Of a DNA stretch of 64,000 nucleotides, positions 50,801-58,786 are shown in pieces. A program made the position numbers and the translations under genes. The notes under the pieces were generated by a model that saw only the letters and a program-made list of their open reading frames with translations, was not told the DNA's origin and ran no database searches. The stretch covers positions 1 to 64,000 of the forward strand of contig CAYMUW010000010.1 of the NCBI GenBank assembly GCA_964393865.1, written 5' to 3'. The DNA comes from Suilimivivens sp964393865. Lineage in GTDB: Bacteria > Bacillota > Clostridia > Lachnospirales > Lachnospiraceae. Position 1 is the first letter of the stretch; the number at the start of each line of letters is the position of its first letter.

Positions 50801-51286
50801 ATCTGGAATGTTTATCAGGAGGAGACCTGGAAGCTGAATAAGCCGGTGAAGGGGATTAACACCATCAGCTTTCTGCTGAGGCAGAAGGTACATATCAAGG
50901 GGTTTTCCTTTACCCGCTATGAAAAGGCATGGATGGAACTGAGCGCAGCTTCTGCAGATGCAGTGTACGGCGACAGCTTCCGTATGGAAGAGGACAGAGT
51001 AGAGGAAATCGGCAATAATGTCTCGCTGGAATTCAGAGACATGAACTTTGGGGAAAAGGGAGCCAGCGGCCTGACGATTTGCGGGCGGGCGGCAAAAGGA
51101 AGCAATACCATTCATGTCCGGTTCTTTGACGGCGAAACGGAGAATAAACAGATTGTGGAGTTTGGACAATGCGCAGAATATGAGGAGCAGACCTTTTCGC
51201 TTGCTCCTGTAATGGGAAAGGTTACGGTAACCTTTGTGTTTATGCCGGGCAGCTGTTTTGATTTCCGGTCATTTCGGTTTACATAA
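47858..51286 (+). CDS. Glycoside hydrolase family 2 enzyme, multidomain
   Basis: This 1142-residue cytoplasmic enzyme has GH2 sandwich (WNDGWSFLRTG; FEGVYMDSTVYVNGKRAGEW), immunoglobulin-like and TIM-barrel domains. The acid/base Glu is in MWSIGNEIYDTH near residue 373 and the nucleophile Glu in VIYGSETSSI near 451. A DUF4982-type domain, an Ig-like domain (about 800-880) and a C-terminal CBM6-like sandwich (SFTRYEKAWMEL to FDFRSFRFT) follow. It could be a beta-galactosidase, glucuronidase or arabinosidase-type activity; context suggests removal of a xylan side group. The ATG at 47858 with GGAG upstream is preferred to 47822. Confidence 0.92.
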   Translation: MKSLWNDGWSFLRTGPETEPAEVLMRKQDFVPVDIPHDWLIYDSQRLYEDGTGWYRKSFVREAGEAQRVFLVFEGVYMDSTVYVNGKRAGEWKYGYSSFTVEISAFLEQGENEILVRVCFKSPNSRWYSGAGIYRNVWLKTTGLICIEENGVYISTERQREDFLLWVETAVDASDREHDYQVTHRLFWGEEEIPLAGIGCQDSWQEFLVKNPCLWDVDSPVLYTLQTALEVEGRIVQEESCQFGFRYTEFNPDKGFFLNGRHLKLNGVCEHHDLGALGAAFNRSAMRRKFRKLKKMGVNAVRGSHNMMAPGFVELADEMGILLISEAFDMWERSKTTYDYGRFFKEWHERDICSWVCRDRNHPSVIMWSIGNEIYDTHADERGQELTKELKTLVEQYDPWGNARVTIGSNYMPWDNAQKCADIVKIAGYNYSEKYYEKHHREHPDWVIYGSETSSIVQSRGVYHFPLRAGILSEDDLQCSALGNSITSWGARSMESCISVDRDTPFSMGQFLWTGFDYIGEPTPYHTKNSYFGQLDTAGFPKDSYYVWQSAWTDYRNSPMVHIFPYWDFNPGQLIDVRVCSNAPYVELFLNGKSLGRQSLSHEPGSSGKIIADYQVPYEEGVLKAEAYDGNGCRIAADERCSFGNSARIVIHPENTEVKADGRDLLFLEIGTLDEKGNPVENSCDRVQVEVQGAGRLIGLDNGDSTDYDSYKGKSRRLFNGKLLAIIQSNCQPGDILVKVNGKGLAGVSLTCHSVMDVTQNALNTKEKPSAAREENKDLPVITGKREEIPVRKITLLAGDGREFDRDKRTLTVQAKIEPEDADDRELIFQAVNDYGVTSNLVTVASEGSQAVLTAIGDGEFRLRCMSRSGTDAVRLISQLEFRIQGLGKAYLDPYDFIAGSLYTGVKGEAGNGNERGVATARDGETVVSYGGIDFGTVGSDEITVPIFALDGNAYPIQIWEGIPGEPESELLADVVYQKPSIWNVYQEETWKLNKPVKGINTISFLLRQKVHIKGFSFTRYEKAWMELSAASADAVYGDSFRMEEDRVEEIGNNVSLEFRDMNFGEKGASGLTICGRAAKGSNTIHVRFFDGETENKQIVEFGQCAEYEEQTFSLAPVMGKVTVTFVFMPGSCFDFRSFRFT

Positions 51287-51349
51287 TGCAGTGTTTGCCC
51301 GATGTCACAGATGCCTAGACAGAATCCTGCCTTTTCAATAAGGAGAATG

Positions 51350-52216
51350 CTACCGTTCAATCTTATTAAGATTTTTGTATTCGGAGGGGGTACAATTTTT
51401 AGCAGCCTTAAAGATCCGGTTAAAGGTGGAAAGACTGTTAAAGCCGGAACGCATGGCAACCTCTGTTATGGAAATGTTGGGGTTAATCAGAAGACGCTCT
51501 GCGTGTGCAATGCGTTTTTGTGTCAGATATTCGTAGCAGGACATATTGGCAAACTGCTTGAACAGGCGGGCAAAATGAAATTTGGAAAAGCCTGCCAGAT
51601 CGGCCAGCTGGTCTACCGTAATATTTTCGGTACAATGATCGGTGATGTAGTTGCACACCGTCATAAATTTCTCTACATATTCGTGCTGCTTGTTGTGAGT
51701 GATACCGGGGAATTTGGTATTGGCATTAAAGTTGGCGCGTCCCAGAGTTACAAAAAAACGAATCATCAGAGAATAAACGCATGCCTCGGTAAGAGGCATG
51801 GGGTTGTCATATTCCCGGGTCAGCTCATACAGATAAAACTGCAGCTTGCTGTTAAGCTCGGGATACTCTTCTTTGGTAATCAGGGTATAGGGAAGAAGAG
51901 TGTGAAGCATGGAATCCATGCCGTTAACATTACAGATCAGGCTGTAGTCGAACAGCATAATGAGACGTTCGCCGGAAGCGGGCGCAATCAGCTCGTGCAG
52001 AGTTCCCGGCGGCGTGATCCAGATATCTCCTTCGTGAAAGGTATGGGGAGTGCCGTCTATAATCACGGTATATTCGTTCTCAATGGGCATAATGATTTCC
52101 AGAGCGGTATGCCAATGGATGGGATAATTTTCCACTTCCTTATTATGATAAAGCTTTAGACCGTTCAGAGCGTCATAAGCAACTGTTTCATGTATTCCGT
52201 TAAGTATCTTGATCAT
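51350..52216 (-). CDS. AraC-family regulator of the xylan locus
   Basis: This 288-residue regulator has an N-terminal cupin sensor (YPIHWHTALEIIMPIENEYT; GDIWITPPGTLHELI) and a C-terminal double helix-turn-helix (ITVDQLADLAGFSKFHFARL; ISITEVAMRSGFNSLSTFNR). The start is set at 52216 because GAGGG lies five bases upstream; the longer frame reaches 52267. It is divergent from the GH3-GH67-transporter operon and convergent with the GH2 gene. It very likely binds the repeats in the 451-base gap to the GH3 gene and activates the locus in response to an oligosaccharide. Confidence 0.93.
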   Translation of the reverse strand: MIKILNGIHETVAYDALNGLKLYHNKEVENYPIHWHTALEIIMPIENEYTVIIDGTPHTFHEGDIWITPPGTLHELIAPASGERLIMLFDYSLICNVNGMDSMLHTLLPYTLITKEEYPELNSKLQFYLYELTREYDNPMPLTEACVYSLMIRFFVTLGRANFNANTKFPGITHNKQHEYVEKFMTVCNYITDHCTENITVDQLADLAGFSKFHFARLFKQFANMSCYEYLTQKRIAHAERLLINPNISITEVAMRSGFNSLSTFNRIFKAAKNCTPSEYKNLNKIER

Positions 52217-52667
52217 ATTTACCCTCATTTCCGAATTGTTTCGGTGTATAAAAGCCAGCTTTTGCATTTCACATTTGTCTTAGGCGGCGGAAAAACGCCA
52301 CACTTGTAGTGTAAGTCCATTTTTATTTTTTGGCAAGATCAAATCAAATATTGCTAATTTGCTAAATGGTCAAAATGTACAAAATCTTTCTCTTAAAAAT
52401 CCCATAAGTTGAAAAAAGTGCAGAATAAATGGAAAAAATCAATGGATATTCTAAAAAAATACGAAAAAACAGGTAAAATAAAATAGCAAAAAATAATTAA
52501 TAAAATTTCTCACTGACGAGACTTTAGCAATATTTGATGAGAAAAAAACAAGATATAAGAAGAAAAGGATGGCAAATTGAAATATAATTCTAATATATTT
52601 ATGGGGAAATGTGTACAAATTGCTAATAGCTATGGAATAATCATAGTTTACTGATAGGAGAGTTTGC
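52217..52667 (+). promoter_or_regulatory. Regulatory region between araC-type gene and GH3 operon
   Basis: This AT-rich stretch contains a 15-bp sequence ATCAAATATTGCTAA at 52343-52357 and its exact inverted copy at 52524-52538. Further TTGCTAA copies are at 52359 and 52620. TGTACAAA occurs at 52374-52381 and again directly before the last TTGCTAAT at 52620. The repeats look like AraC half-sites that could support looping or activation. GATAGGAG provides the GH3 ribosome site. No other gene is seen. Confidence 0.65.
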
Positions 52668-54824
52668 ATGGAACTGGTAAGAAATGAAGCAAAGAACGAA
52701 GAGTACAGAGAACGTGCGCGTAAGCTGGTAGCCCAGATGACTCTGGAGGAAAAGGCCTTTCAGACGGTCAATGGGGCGGCTGCAATCGAGAGACTGGGAA
52801 TCAAGGCATATAATTGGTGGAATGAGGCGCTGCACGGCGTTGCAAGGGCAGGTGTAGCAACGGTTTTTCCGCAGGCAATATCACTGGCAGCGACCTTCGA
52901 TGAGGATTTTATTGAGAAGGTGGCGGATGCCATTTCCACAGAGGGCCGGGCCAAGTTTAATATGCAGCAGGAATATGATGATACGGATATTTACAAGGGC
53001 TTAACCTTCTGGTCGCCTAATGTGAATATTTTCAGAGATCCCAGATGGGGAAGAGGACATGAGACCTTTGGAGAAGACCCTTATCTTACTTCCAGACTGG
53101 GCGTGCGGTTTGTGGAAGGGCTGCAGGGGCATGATGAGAATTATATGAAGGCAGCGGCATGTGCCAAGCATTTTGCGGTACATAGCGGTCCTGAGGATCT
53201 TCGCCACAGCTTTAATGCGGTGGTAAGCAGGCAGGATTTGTATGAGACATACCTTCCCGCCTTTAAAGCGTGTGTGAAGGAAGCTAAGGTGGAAGCAGTG
53301 ATGGGCGCTTACAACAGAACCAACGGCGATCCCTGCTGCGGAAATAAGGTTCTGCTTCAGGATATACTGCGTAAGGAATGGGGCTTTAAAGGACACGTGG
53401 TATCCGACTGTTGGGCGATTAAGGATTTCCATGAAGGCCATGGCGTTACAGGCGGTCCTCTTGAATCCGTAGCAATGGCAGTGAACAACGGATGCGACCT
53501 GAACTGCGGACAGCTGTTTGTCTATGTGGCAGAGGCCGTAAAGCAGGGAATGGTTTCTGAGGAGAGACTGGATGAGGCTTTGGTTAATCTGTTTACCGCA
53601 AGAATGAAGCTGGGCGTCTTCGACGAGAAGGGAAGCACACCCTATGATGATATTCCTTTTACCGTGGTTGACTCTATGGAAATGAAAGCGTTGAATCTTG
53701 AGGCGGCAGAAAAGTGTATCACACTTTTGAAGAATGAAAATGATCTGCTTCCTCTTGACAAATCAAAGATTAAAACAATTGGAATTATAGGACCCAATGC
53801 AGATAATCGTAAAGCACTGGTAGGCAACTATGAGGGAACCGCATCCCGGTACTACACAATTTCCGAAGGGATTCAGGATTATGTAGGCGATGATGTAAGG
53901 GTGCTGGTATCTGAGGGCTGTCATCTTTATAAGGACAGCATCAGCAATCTGAGCAAGGGAAGAGATCGTATTTCGGAAGTGAAGGGCGTATGTGCGGCAA
54001 GTGATGTGGTTGTGCTTTGTCTGGGACTTGACTCCGGCTTGGAGGGAGAAGAAGGAGACGAAGGCAATCAGTACGCCAGCGGCGACAAGCCTAATTTAAA
54101 TCTTCCCGGCAAGCAGCAGGAAATTTTGGAAACGGCATACGAGAGCGGCAAACCGGTTGTTCTGGTTCTTCTGTCAGGAAGCGCCCTGGCAGTTAATTGG
54201 GCTGATGAGCATATACCGGCAATTATTCAGGGCTGGTATCCCGGCGCCCAAGGCGGAAAGGCAATTGCAAGAGTTTTATTTGGAGAGAAAAACCCGGAAG
54301 GAAGGCTGCCCATTACCTTCTACAGAAGCACGGAGGAGCTGCCTGAATTTACGGATTATACGATGAAGGGAAGAACTTATCGATATATGGAAGGCGAAGC
54401 TTTATATCCTTTTGGATACGGCTTATCCTACACCAGCTTTACATATAGCAGTCCCAAGGTTTCGACGGATACAGTAGGTGAAGATGGCATAACGGTCAGT
54501 GCGGTTTTGACCAATGACGGACGCTGTGAGGGCACGGAAACCGTTCAGGTGTATGTCAAAGCAGACAGAGCAGGAACGCCCAATGCCCAGCTTAAGGGCA
54601 TCCGCAAGGTGACCCTGAAGCCGGGGGAAAGTAAGGAAATCTCTGTTAAGCTGCCCCTTGAAGCCTTTGCGCTGTATGATGAGCAGGCTGTGAACCGGGT
54701 TTCTGAGGGAAATTATCTGATTTATATCGGCGGCAGCCAGCCTGACAGCCGCAGCGAGAAGCTGACAGGAAAGAAGATTGCATCGCTTCAGGTGACAGCG
54801 GAACAGGAATTTGTTCTGGAGTAG
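52668..54824 (+). CDS. Glycoside hydrolase family 3, probable beta-xylosidase
   Basis: This 718-residue cytoplasmic GH3 enzyme has an N-terminal TIM barrel with KAYNWWNEALHGVARAGVAT, SPNVNIFRDPRWGRGHETFG, CAKHFAVHSGPED and the nucleophile Asp in GHVVSDCWAIKD (about residue 247). The alpha/beta sandwich domain (GIIGPNADN; LGLDSGLEGEEGDEG) and a fibronectin-type C-terminal domain (FGYGLSYTSFTYSS) follow. WNEALHGV and the acid-rich EGEEGDEG are typical of bacterial xylosidase/arabinosidase GH3 enzymes. It heads the operon GH3-GH67-permease-permease-binding protein and lies 11 bases before GH67. Confidence 0.93.
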   Translation: MELVRNEAKNEEYRERARKLVAQMTLEEKAFQTVNGAAAIERLGIKAYNWWNEALHGVARAGVATVFPQAISLAATFDEDFIEKVADAISTEGRAKFNMQQEYDDTDIYKGLTFWSPNVNIFRDPRWGRGHETFGEDPYLTSRLGVRFVEGLQGHDENYMKAAACAKHFAVHSGPEDLRHSFNAVVSRQDLYETYLPAFKACVKEAKVEAVMGAYNRTNGDPCCGNKVLLQDILRKEWGFKGHVVSDCWAIKDFHEGHGVTGGPLESVAMAVNNGCDLNCGQLFVYVAEAVKQGMVSEERLDEALVNLFTARMKLGVFDEKGSTPYDDIPFTVVDSMEMKALNLEAAEKCITLLKNENDLLPLDKSKIKTIGIIGPNADNRKALVGNYEGTASRYYTISEGIQDYVGDDVRVLVSEGCHLYKDSISNLSKGRDRISEVKGVCAASDVVVLCLGLDSGLEGEEGDEGNQYASGDKPNLNLPGKQQEILETAYESGKPVVLVLLSGSALAVNWADEHIPAIIQGWYPGAQGGKAIARVLFGEKNPEGRLPITFYRSTEELPEFTDYTMKGRTYRYMEGEALYPFGYGLSYTSFTYSSPKVSTDTVGEDGITVSAVLTNDGRCEGTETVQVYVKADRAGTPNAQLKGIRKVTLKPGESKEISVKLPLEAFALYDEQAVNRVSEGNYLIYIGGSQPDSRSEKLTGKKIASLQVTAEQEFVLE

Positions 54825-54835
54825 GAGGAAAATGC

Positions 54836-56830
54836 ATGGGATTTGAACAGGCATGGCTTTCCTATGAACCGGGGAAGGTTTCGACAGAGTGGTCCTGTAT
54901 CCATAAGATTTATGCGGACCGAAAGGGACGTGTCATAGAATGTGCCGTATCTGAACTTAAGGCGGCTTTTGCTGGAATAACGGGTAATGATCATGTGCTG
55001 TGTGCGGATATGCCGGAAGCAGGTGGTGAAACAGCCGGGAGCATTCTTTTTCAACAGGAGGATGCTTTGAAGGAAGGCGGTTATCATCTCTTTGAACAGG
55101 AGGAAGCCCTGATAATCGGGGCCTCCGATGACAGCGGCTTTTTGTATGGAGCCTTTGAGCTGATTAAGCAGCTTCAATTGGGGAATTCCTATCTGGGGCT
55201 GGATATCCGCAAAGAACCGGTGATGCCGCTTAGGATGCTGAACCATTGGGACAATATGGACGGCAGTATTGAAAGAGGCTATTCGGGAAATTCCTTTTTC
55301 TTTGACAAGGATGAAATTCTGGTAGACGAGCGGACGGTTACCTATGCCAGATTGCTTGCCTCGGTGGGAATTAACGGTACGGTAATCAATAACGTAAACG
55401 TCAAGGATGCCGCAACATGGCTGATTACAGATAAATATTTTGATAAACTCCGTCAAATGTCAGAAATTTTTGCGGATTACGGTATTAAGCTTTTTCTATC
55501 GTTAAACTATGCAGCCCCCATAGAGCTGGGAGAGCTGGACAGTGCCGATCCTTTATCGGAAGAGGTAAGGGAGTGGTGGCAGCGGCGAATGAAGCTTGTT
55601 TTTGAACAGATACCCAATTTGGGAGGCTTTCTGATTAAAGCCGACTCGGAAGGGCGTCCCGGACCTTTTACATATGGAAGGACTCATGCGGACGGAGCCA
55701 ATATGCTGGCCCGGGCGGCAGAGTCTTACGGAGGACTGATTATTTGGCGCTGCTTTGTATATAACTGCAGGCAGGACTGGCGGGACTATAAGACCGACAG
55801 GGCCAGATCAGGCTATGACAACTTTATAGAGCTTGACGGTACCTTCCACGACAATGTGATTTTACAGATCAAAAACGGGCCTATGGATTTTCAGGTCAGA
55901 GAGCCGGTACATCCCCTTTTTGGCGGGCTGAAAGCCACCAATCAGATGCTGGAGGTGCAGATTGCACAGGAATATACAGGGCAGCAGCGGCATGTATGCT
56001 ATCTCATTCCGATGTTTCAGCAGGTTTTAGGTTTTCGTACCTATGTAGCAGAGACTGGCGATCTGGTGGAGGATATCGTATCGGGAAAGACCTTTCAACA
56101 GGCGAAATGCGGTATGACAGCGGTGGCCAACACCGGAAATGACGAGAATTGGACCGGACATGATCTGGCAGCGGCCAATCTTTACGGATTTGGCAGACTT
56201 GCATTTGAGCCTTCGGCTTCGGCAGAAGAGCTGGCAGAGGAATGGATCGTGAGAACCTTTGGAGAGGATCGCCAGGTCCGGGAAGTACTGCTTTTCATTT
56301 TGATGAATTCCTGGAAGGCTTACGAGATGTACAGTGCACCGTTGGGAATTGGGTGGATGGTCAATCCCGGTTATCATTACGGACCTAACGTGGATGGTTA
56401 TGAATATGACCGTTGGGGAACCTATCACCGGGCCGATCATCAGGGAATTGGAGTTGACAGAAGCCATCTTGGAACCGGATATGCAGGGCTTTACAGGGAG
56501 CCGAATGCTTCTAAGTATGACAGCCCGGAAAGCTGTCCCGACGAGCTGCTGCTTTTCTTTCACCATATGCCGTATCATCACAGGCTGCAAAGCGGCAAGA
56601 CGGTCATTCAGCATATATACGACACTCATTTTGAAGGGGTGGAACTGGTAGATGAGATGGTAAAGCGGTTTGAAACTCTGGAAGGAAAGCTGCCGGAGAA
56701 GGTTTACCGGAGGATGCTGGAAAGGTTTCTGCATCAGAAGGAGCATTCCAGAGAATGGAGAGATCAGATCAACACCTATTTTTACCGCAAGAGCGGTATT
56801 CCCGATGAAAAGGGAAGAAAGATTTATTAA
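54836..56830 (+). CDS. aguA: Alpha-glucuronidase, GH67
   Basis: This 664-residue enzyme removes (4-O-methyl)glucuronic acid from the non-reducing end of xylo-oligosaccharides. The catalytic blocks of GH67 are present: the acid Glu in IKADSEGRPGPFTYGR, and the Asp/Glu pair in IKNGPMDFQVREPVHP. The N-terminal EEALIIGASDDSGFLYGAFE domain and the GHDLAAANLYGFGRLAF segment also fit. There is no signal peptide, so substrates must be imported first. In Paenibacillus aguA lies with lplA/lplB-type transport genes for aldouronates, the arrangement seen here. Confidence 0.96.
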   Translation: MGFEQAWLSYEPGKVSTEWSCIHKIYADRKGRVIECAVSELKAAFAGITGNDHVLCADMPEAGGETAGSILFQQEDALKEGGYHLFEQEEALIIGASDDSGFLYGAFELIKQLQLGNSYLGLDIRKEPVMPLRMLNHWDNMDGSIERGYSGNSFFFDKDEILVDERTVTYARLLASVGINGTVINNVNVKDAATWLITDKYFDKLRQMSEIFADYGIKLFLSLNYAAPIELGELDSADPLSEEVREWWQRRMKLVFEQIPNLGGFLIKADSEGRPGPFTYGRTHADGANMLARAAESYGGLIIWRCFVYNCRQDWRDYKTDRARSGYDNFIELDGTFHDNVILQIKNGPMDFQVREPVHPLFGGLKATNQMLEVQIAQEYTGQQRHVCYLIPMFQQVLGFRTYVAETGDLVEDIVSGKTFQQAKCGMTAVANTGNDENWTGHDLAAANLYGFGRLAFEPSASAEELAEEWIVRTFGEDRQVREVLLFILMNSWKAYEMYSAPLGIGWMVNPGYHYGPNVDGYEYDRWGTYHRADHQGIGVDRSHLGTGYAGLYREPNASKYDSPESCPDELLLFFHHMPYHHRLQSGKTVIQHIYDTHFEGVELVDEMVKRFETLEGKLPEKVYRRMLERFLHQKEHSREWRDQINTYFYRKSGIPDEKGRKIY

Positions 56831-56893
56831 CGAAGGATTTTCGGTTGGGATGGAAAGAAAACGAAATAGTGAAGGATTTTGGGAGGTGTTACA

Positions 56894-57850
56894 ATGAAGG
56901 CTAAGGCGAAAACAAATAAACCGGCCGTCACAAGTAAAAAAAGTACCAGTGCGTATCTGAAAAGATACTGGCAGCTGTACCTGCTTCTGCTTTTACCGCT
57001 TCTGTATTTGCTGATCTTCAAATATATCCCTATGGTATATATTCAGATCGCATTTAAGAAGTACAGTATCGTGGAAAGTATTTGGAAGCTGCCCTGGGCA
57101 AAGAATCACGGATTTGAGTATTTTATTCAGGCGTTTAAAAGCAATGATTTCCGTTGCGCACTGCGAAATACCGTGTGCCTGAACCTGCTGGATCTGGTGA
57201 TCGGTTTCCCTGCACCGATTATTTTTGCATTGATCTTGAACGAATTGTGCTTTAAACGTTTTAAGAAGGTTGTGCAGACGATTGCTTATATGCCTCACTT
57301 CCTTTCATGGGTCATCATTTACAGCCTGGCTTTGCAGCTGTTTGCTCCCGGTGAAGGTTTGGTTAATATGTTGATCGAGAAGCTGGGCGGAACATCAATT
57401 CCGTTCCTGAATGATGCGGCTCACTGGATCGGCACATACATCGGCGTAGGCGTATGGCAGAATTTCGGCTGGGGTTCCATCGTATATCTTGCGGCAATCG
57501 CCAGCATTAATTCGGAGCTGTACGAGGCAGCCTCCGTGGATGGTGCGGGACGTTTCCGCAAAATGTGGCATATCACCCTTCCGGGTATCAAGCCTACTAT
57601 TGTTGTGTTGTTGATTATGAATTTGGGTAATATTCTGGGAAGCAGCTTTGATCGTCCTTTTGCATTCCAGAACAATCTGGTTATGAACGTGGCAGACGTA
57701 ATTTCCACCTATGTATACCGAACCGGTATTAAGGGATTGCAGTTTTCTTTGACCACTGCGGTAGGTCTGTTCCAGTCTGTGGTTGGCGTGTTCTTCCTGC
57801 TGACGGCTAACTGGCTGTCCAGAAAGCTTGGAGAAAGGGGGATTTGGTAA
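56894..57850 (+). CDS. ABC sugar permease, LplB type
   Basis: This 318-residue permease has six helices. Its start KRYWQLYLLLLLPLLYLLIF and the KYIPMVYIQIAFKKY segment are typical of LplB/YtcP-group permeases. The EAA loop that docks the ATPase is YEAASVDGAGRFRKMWHITL. With the next gene and the solute-binding lipoprotein it forms an oligosaccharide importer; no ATPase is encoded nearby, so a shared MsmK-type ATPase is expected. GGGAGGTG precedes the ATG at 56894. Confidence 0.94.
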   Translation: MKAKAKTNKPAVTSKKSTSAYLKRYWQLYLLLLLPLLYLLIFKYIPMVYIQIAFKKYSIVESIWKLPWAKNHGFEYFIQAFKSNDFRCALRNTVCLNLLDLVIGFPAPIIFALILNELCFKRFKKVVQTIAYMPHFLSWVIIYSLALQLFAPGEGLVNMLIEKLGGTSIPFLNDAAHWIGTYIGVGVWQNFGWGSIVYLAAIASINSELYEAASVDGAGRFRKMWHITLPGIKPTIVVLLIMNLGNILGSSFDRPFAFQNNLVMNVADVISTYVYRTGIKGLQFSLTTAVGLFQSVVGVFFLLTANWLSRKLGERGIW

Positions 57851-58722
57851 TGAAAGTAAAGTCTACCTCTGCAAAGATCGGCGATTGGTGTTTTATCATA
57901 ATCTGTGTACTAATCAGTATTATTTGTGTGGTACCCATGCTGAACCTGCTTGCAAAGTCCCTGAGTTCCACAGAGTATTTGGTGAGAAACGCAGTTTCTC
58001 TCTGGCCGAAGGGCTTTAATCTGGATGCGTATGCTACGGTTTTGAGTGATGTAAAATATATTCGGGCGTTTTTCTGGACCGTATTTCTGACCCTGGTATG
58101 TACGCTGGTATCTCTGACCATGACTATCCTGTGCGCTTATCCGCTGATTTTTGACAAGTTGAAAGGCCGGGGAGCGATTAATGTGTTTATCACAATCACC
58201 ATGTTTTTCAATGCGGGAACCATTCCCAACTATTTGTTGATGAAAAGCCTGGGATTTCTGGATAATCCGCTTGTATTGATTATCCCCAGCTGTTTAAGCG
58301 TTTACAATATGATTATTATGAGGAGCTTCTTCTACGGCATTCCGGAAAGTTTGAGAGAGTCCGCAGAAATAGACGGCGCTACCTTTATCCAGATTATGTT
58401 AAAGATTTATGTACCGTTATCAAAGCCGGTTATGGCGACTTTGGCTCTGTTTTATGCGGTAGGCCGTTGGAACGGTTACTCGGATGCGCTGTTGTACATA
58501 AAGAAATCCGAATATTATCCGCTGCAGCTGTTGCTGTATAATATTTTGAATAACATTAACTCTGTGGAAGTTGCAACTCAGGAGGGCTTCTCCACACCGG
58601 GACTTTCCGCATCCTTAAAGGCTGCGATAGTCATGTTTTCAACCGTGCCCATCCTGTGCATATATCCCTGGTTACAGAAGTACTTTATTCACGGCGTAAC
58701 CATGGGAGCGGTAAAGGAATAA
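57850..58722 (+). CDS. ABC sugar permease, LplC/YtcP type
   Basis: The 290-residue second permease overlaps the first by one base (TAATG). It has six helices, the EAA loop LRESAEIDGATFIQIMLKIY and the end IYPWLQKYFIHGVTMGAVKE, which is characteristic of YtcP/LplC proteins. It pairs with the upstream permease to form the channel for aldouronate or xylo-oligosaccharide import. Confidence 0.94.
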   Translation: MKVKSTSAKIGDWCFIIICVLISIICVVPMLNLLAKSLSSTEYLVRNAVSLWPKGFNLDAYATVLSDVKYIRAFFWTVFLTLVCTLVSLTMTILCAYPLIFDKLKGRGAINVFITITMFFNAGTIPNYLLMKSLGFLDNPLVLIIPSCLSVYNMIIMRSFFYGIPESLRESAEIDGATFIQIMLKIYVPLSKPVMATLALFYAVGRWNGYSDALLYIKKSEYYPLQLLLYNILNNINSVEVATQEGFSTPGLSASLKAAIVMFSTVPILCIYPWLQKYFIHGVTMGAVKE

Positions 58723-58723
58723 T

Positions 58724-58742
58724 CGAACCATTAACAGGTTCG
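58724..58742 (+). other. Small intercistronic hairpin
   Basis: CGAACC-ATTAACA-GGTTCG lies between the permease and binding-protein genes and has no T run. Such hairpins can stabilise upstream or downstream mRNA and let the binding protein be made in excess; inferred. Confidence 0.45.
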
Positions 58743-58786
58743 TTCATTCAAATATAAAATACTAGAAATAGGGAGGTAATTAAAGG

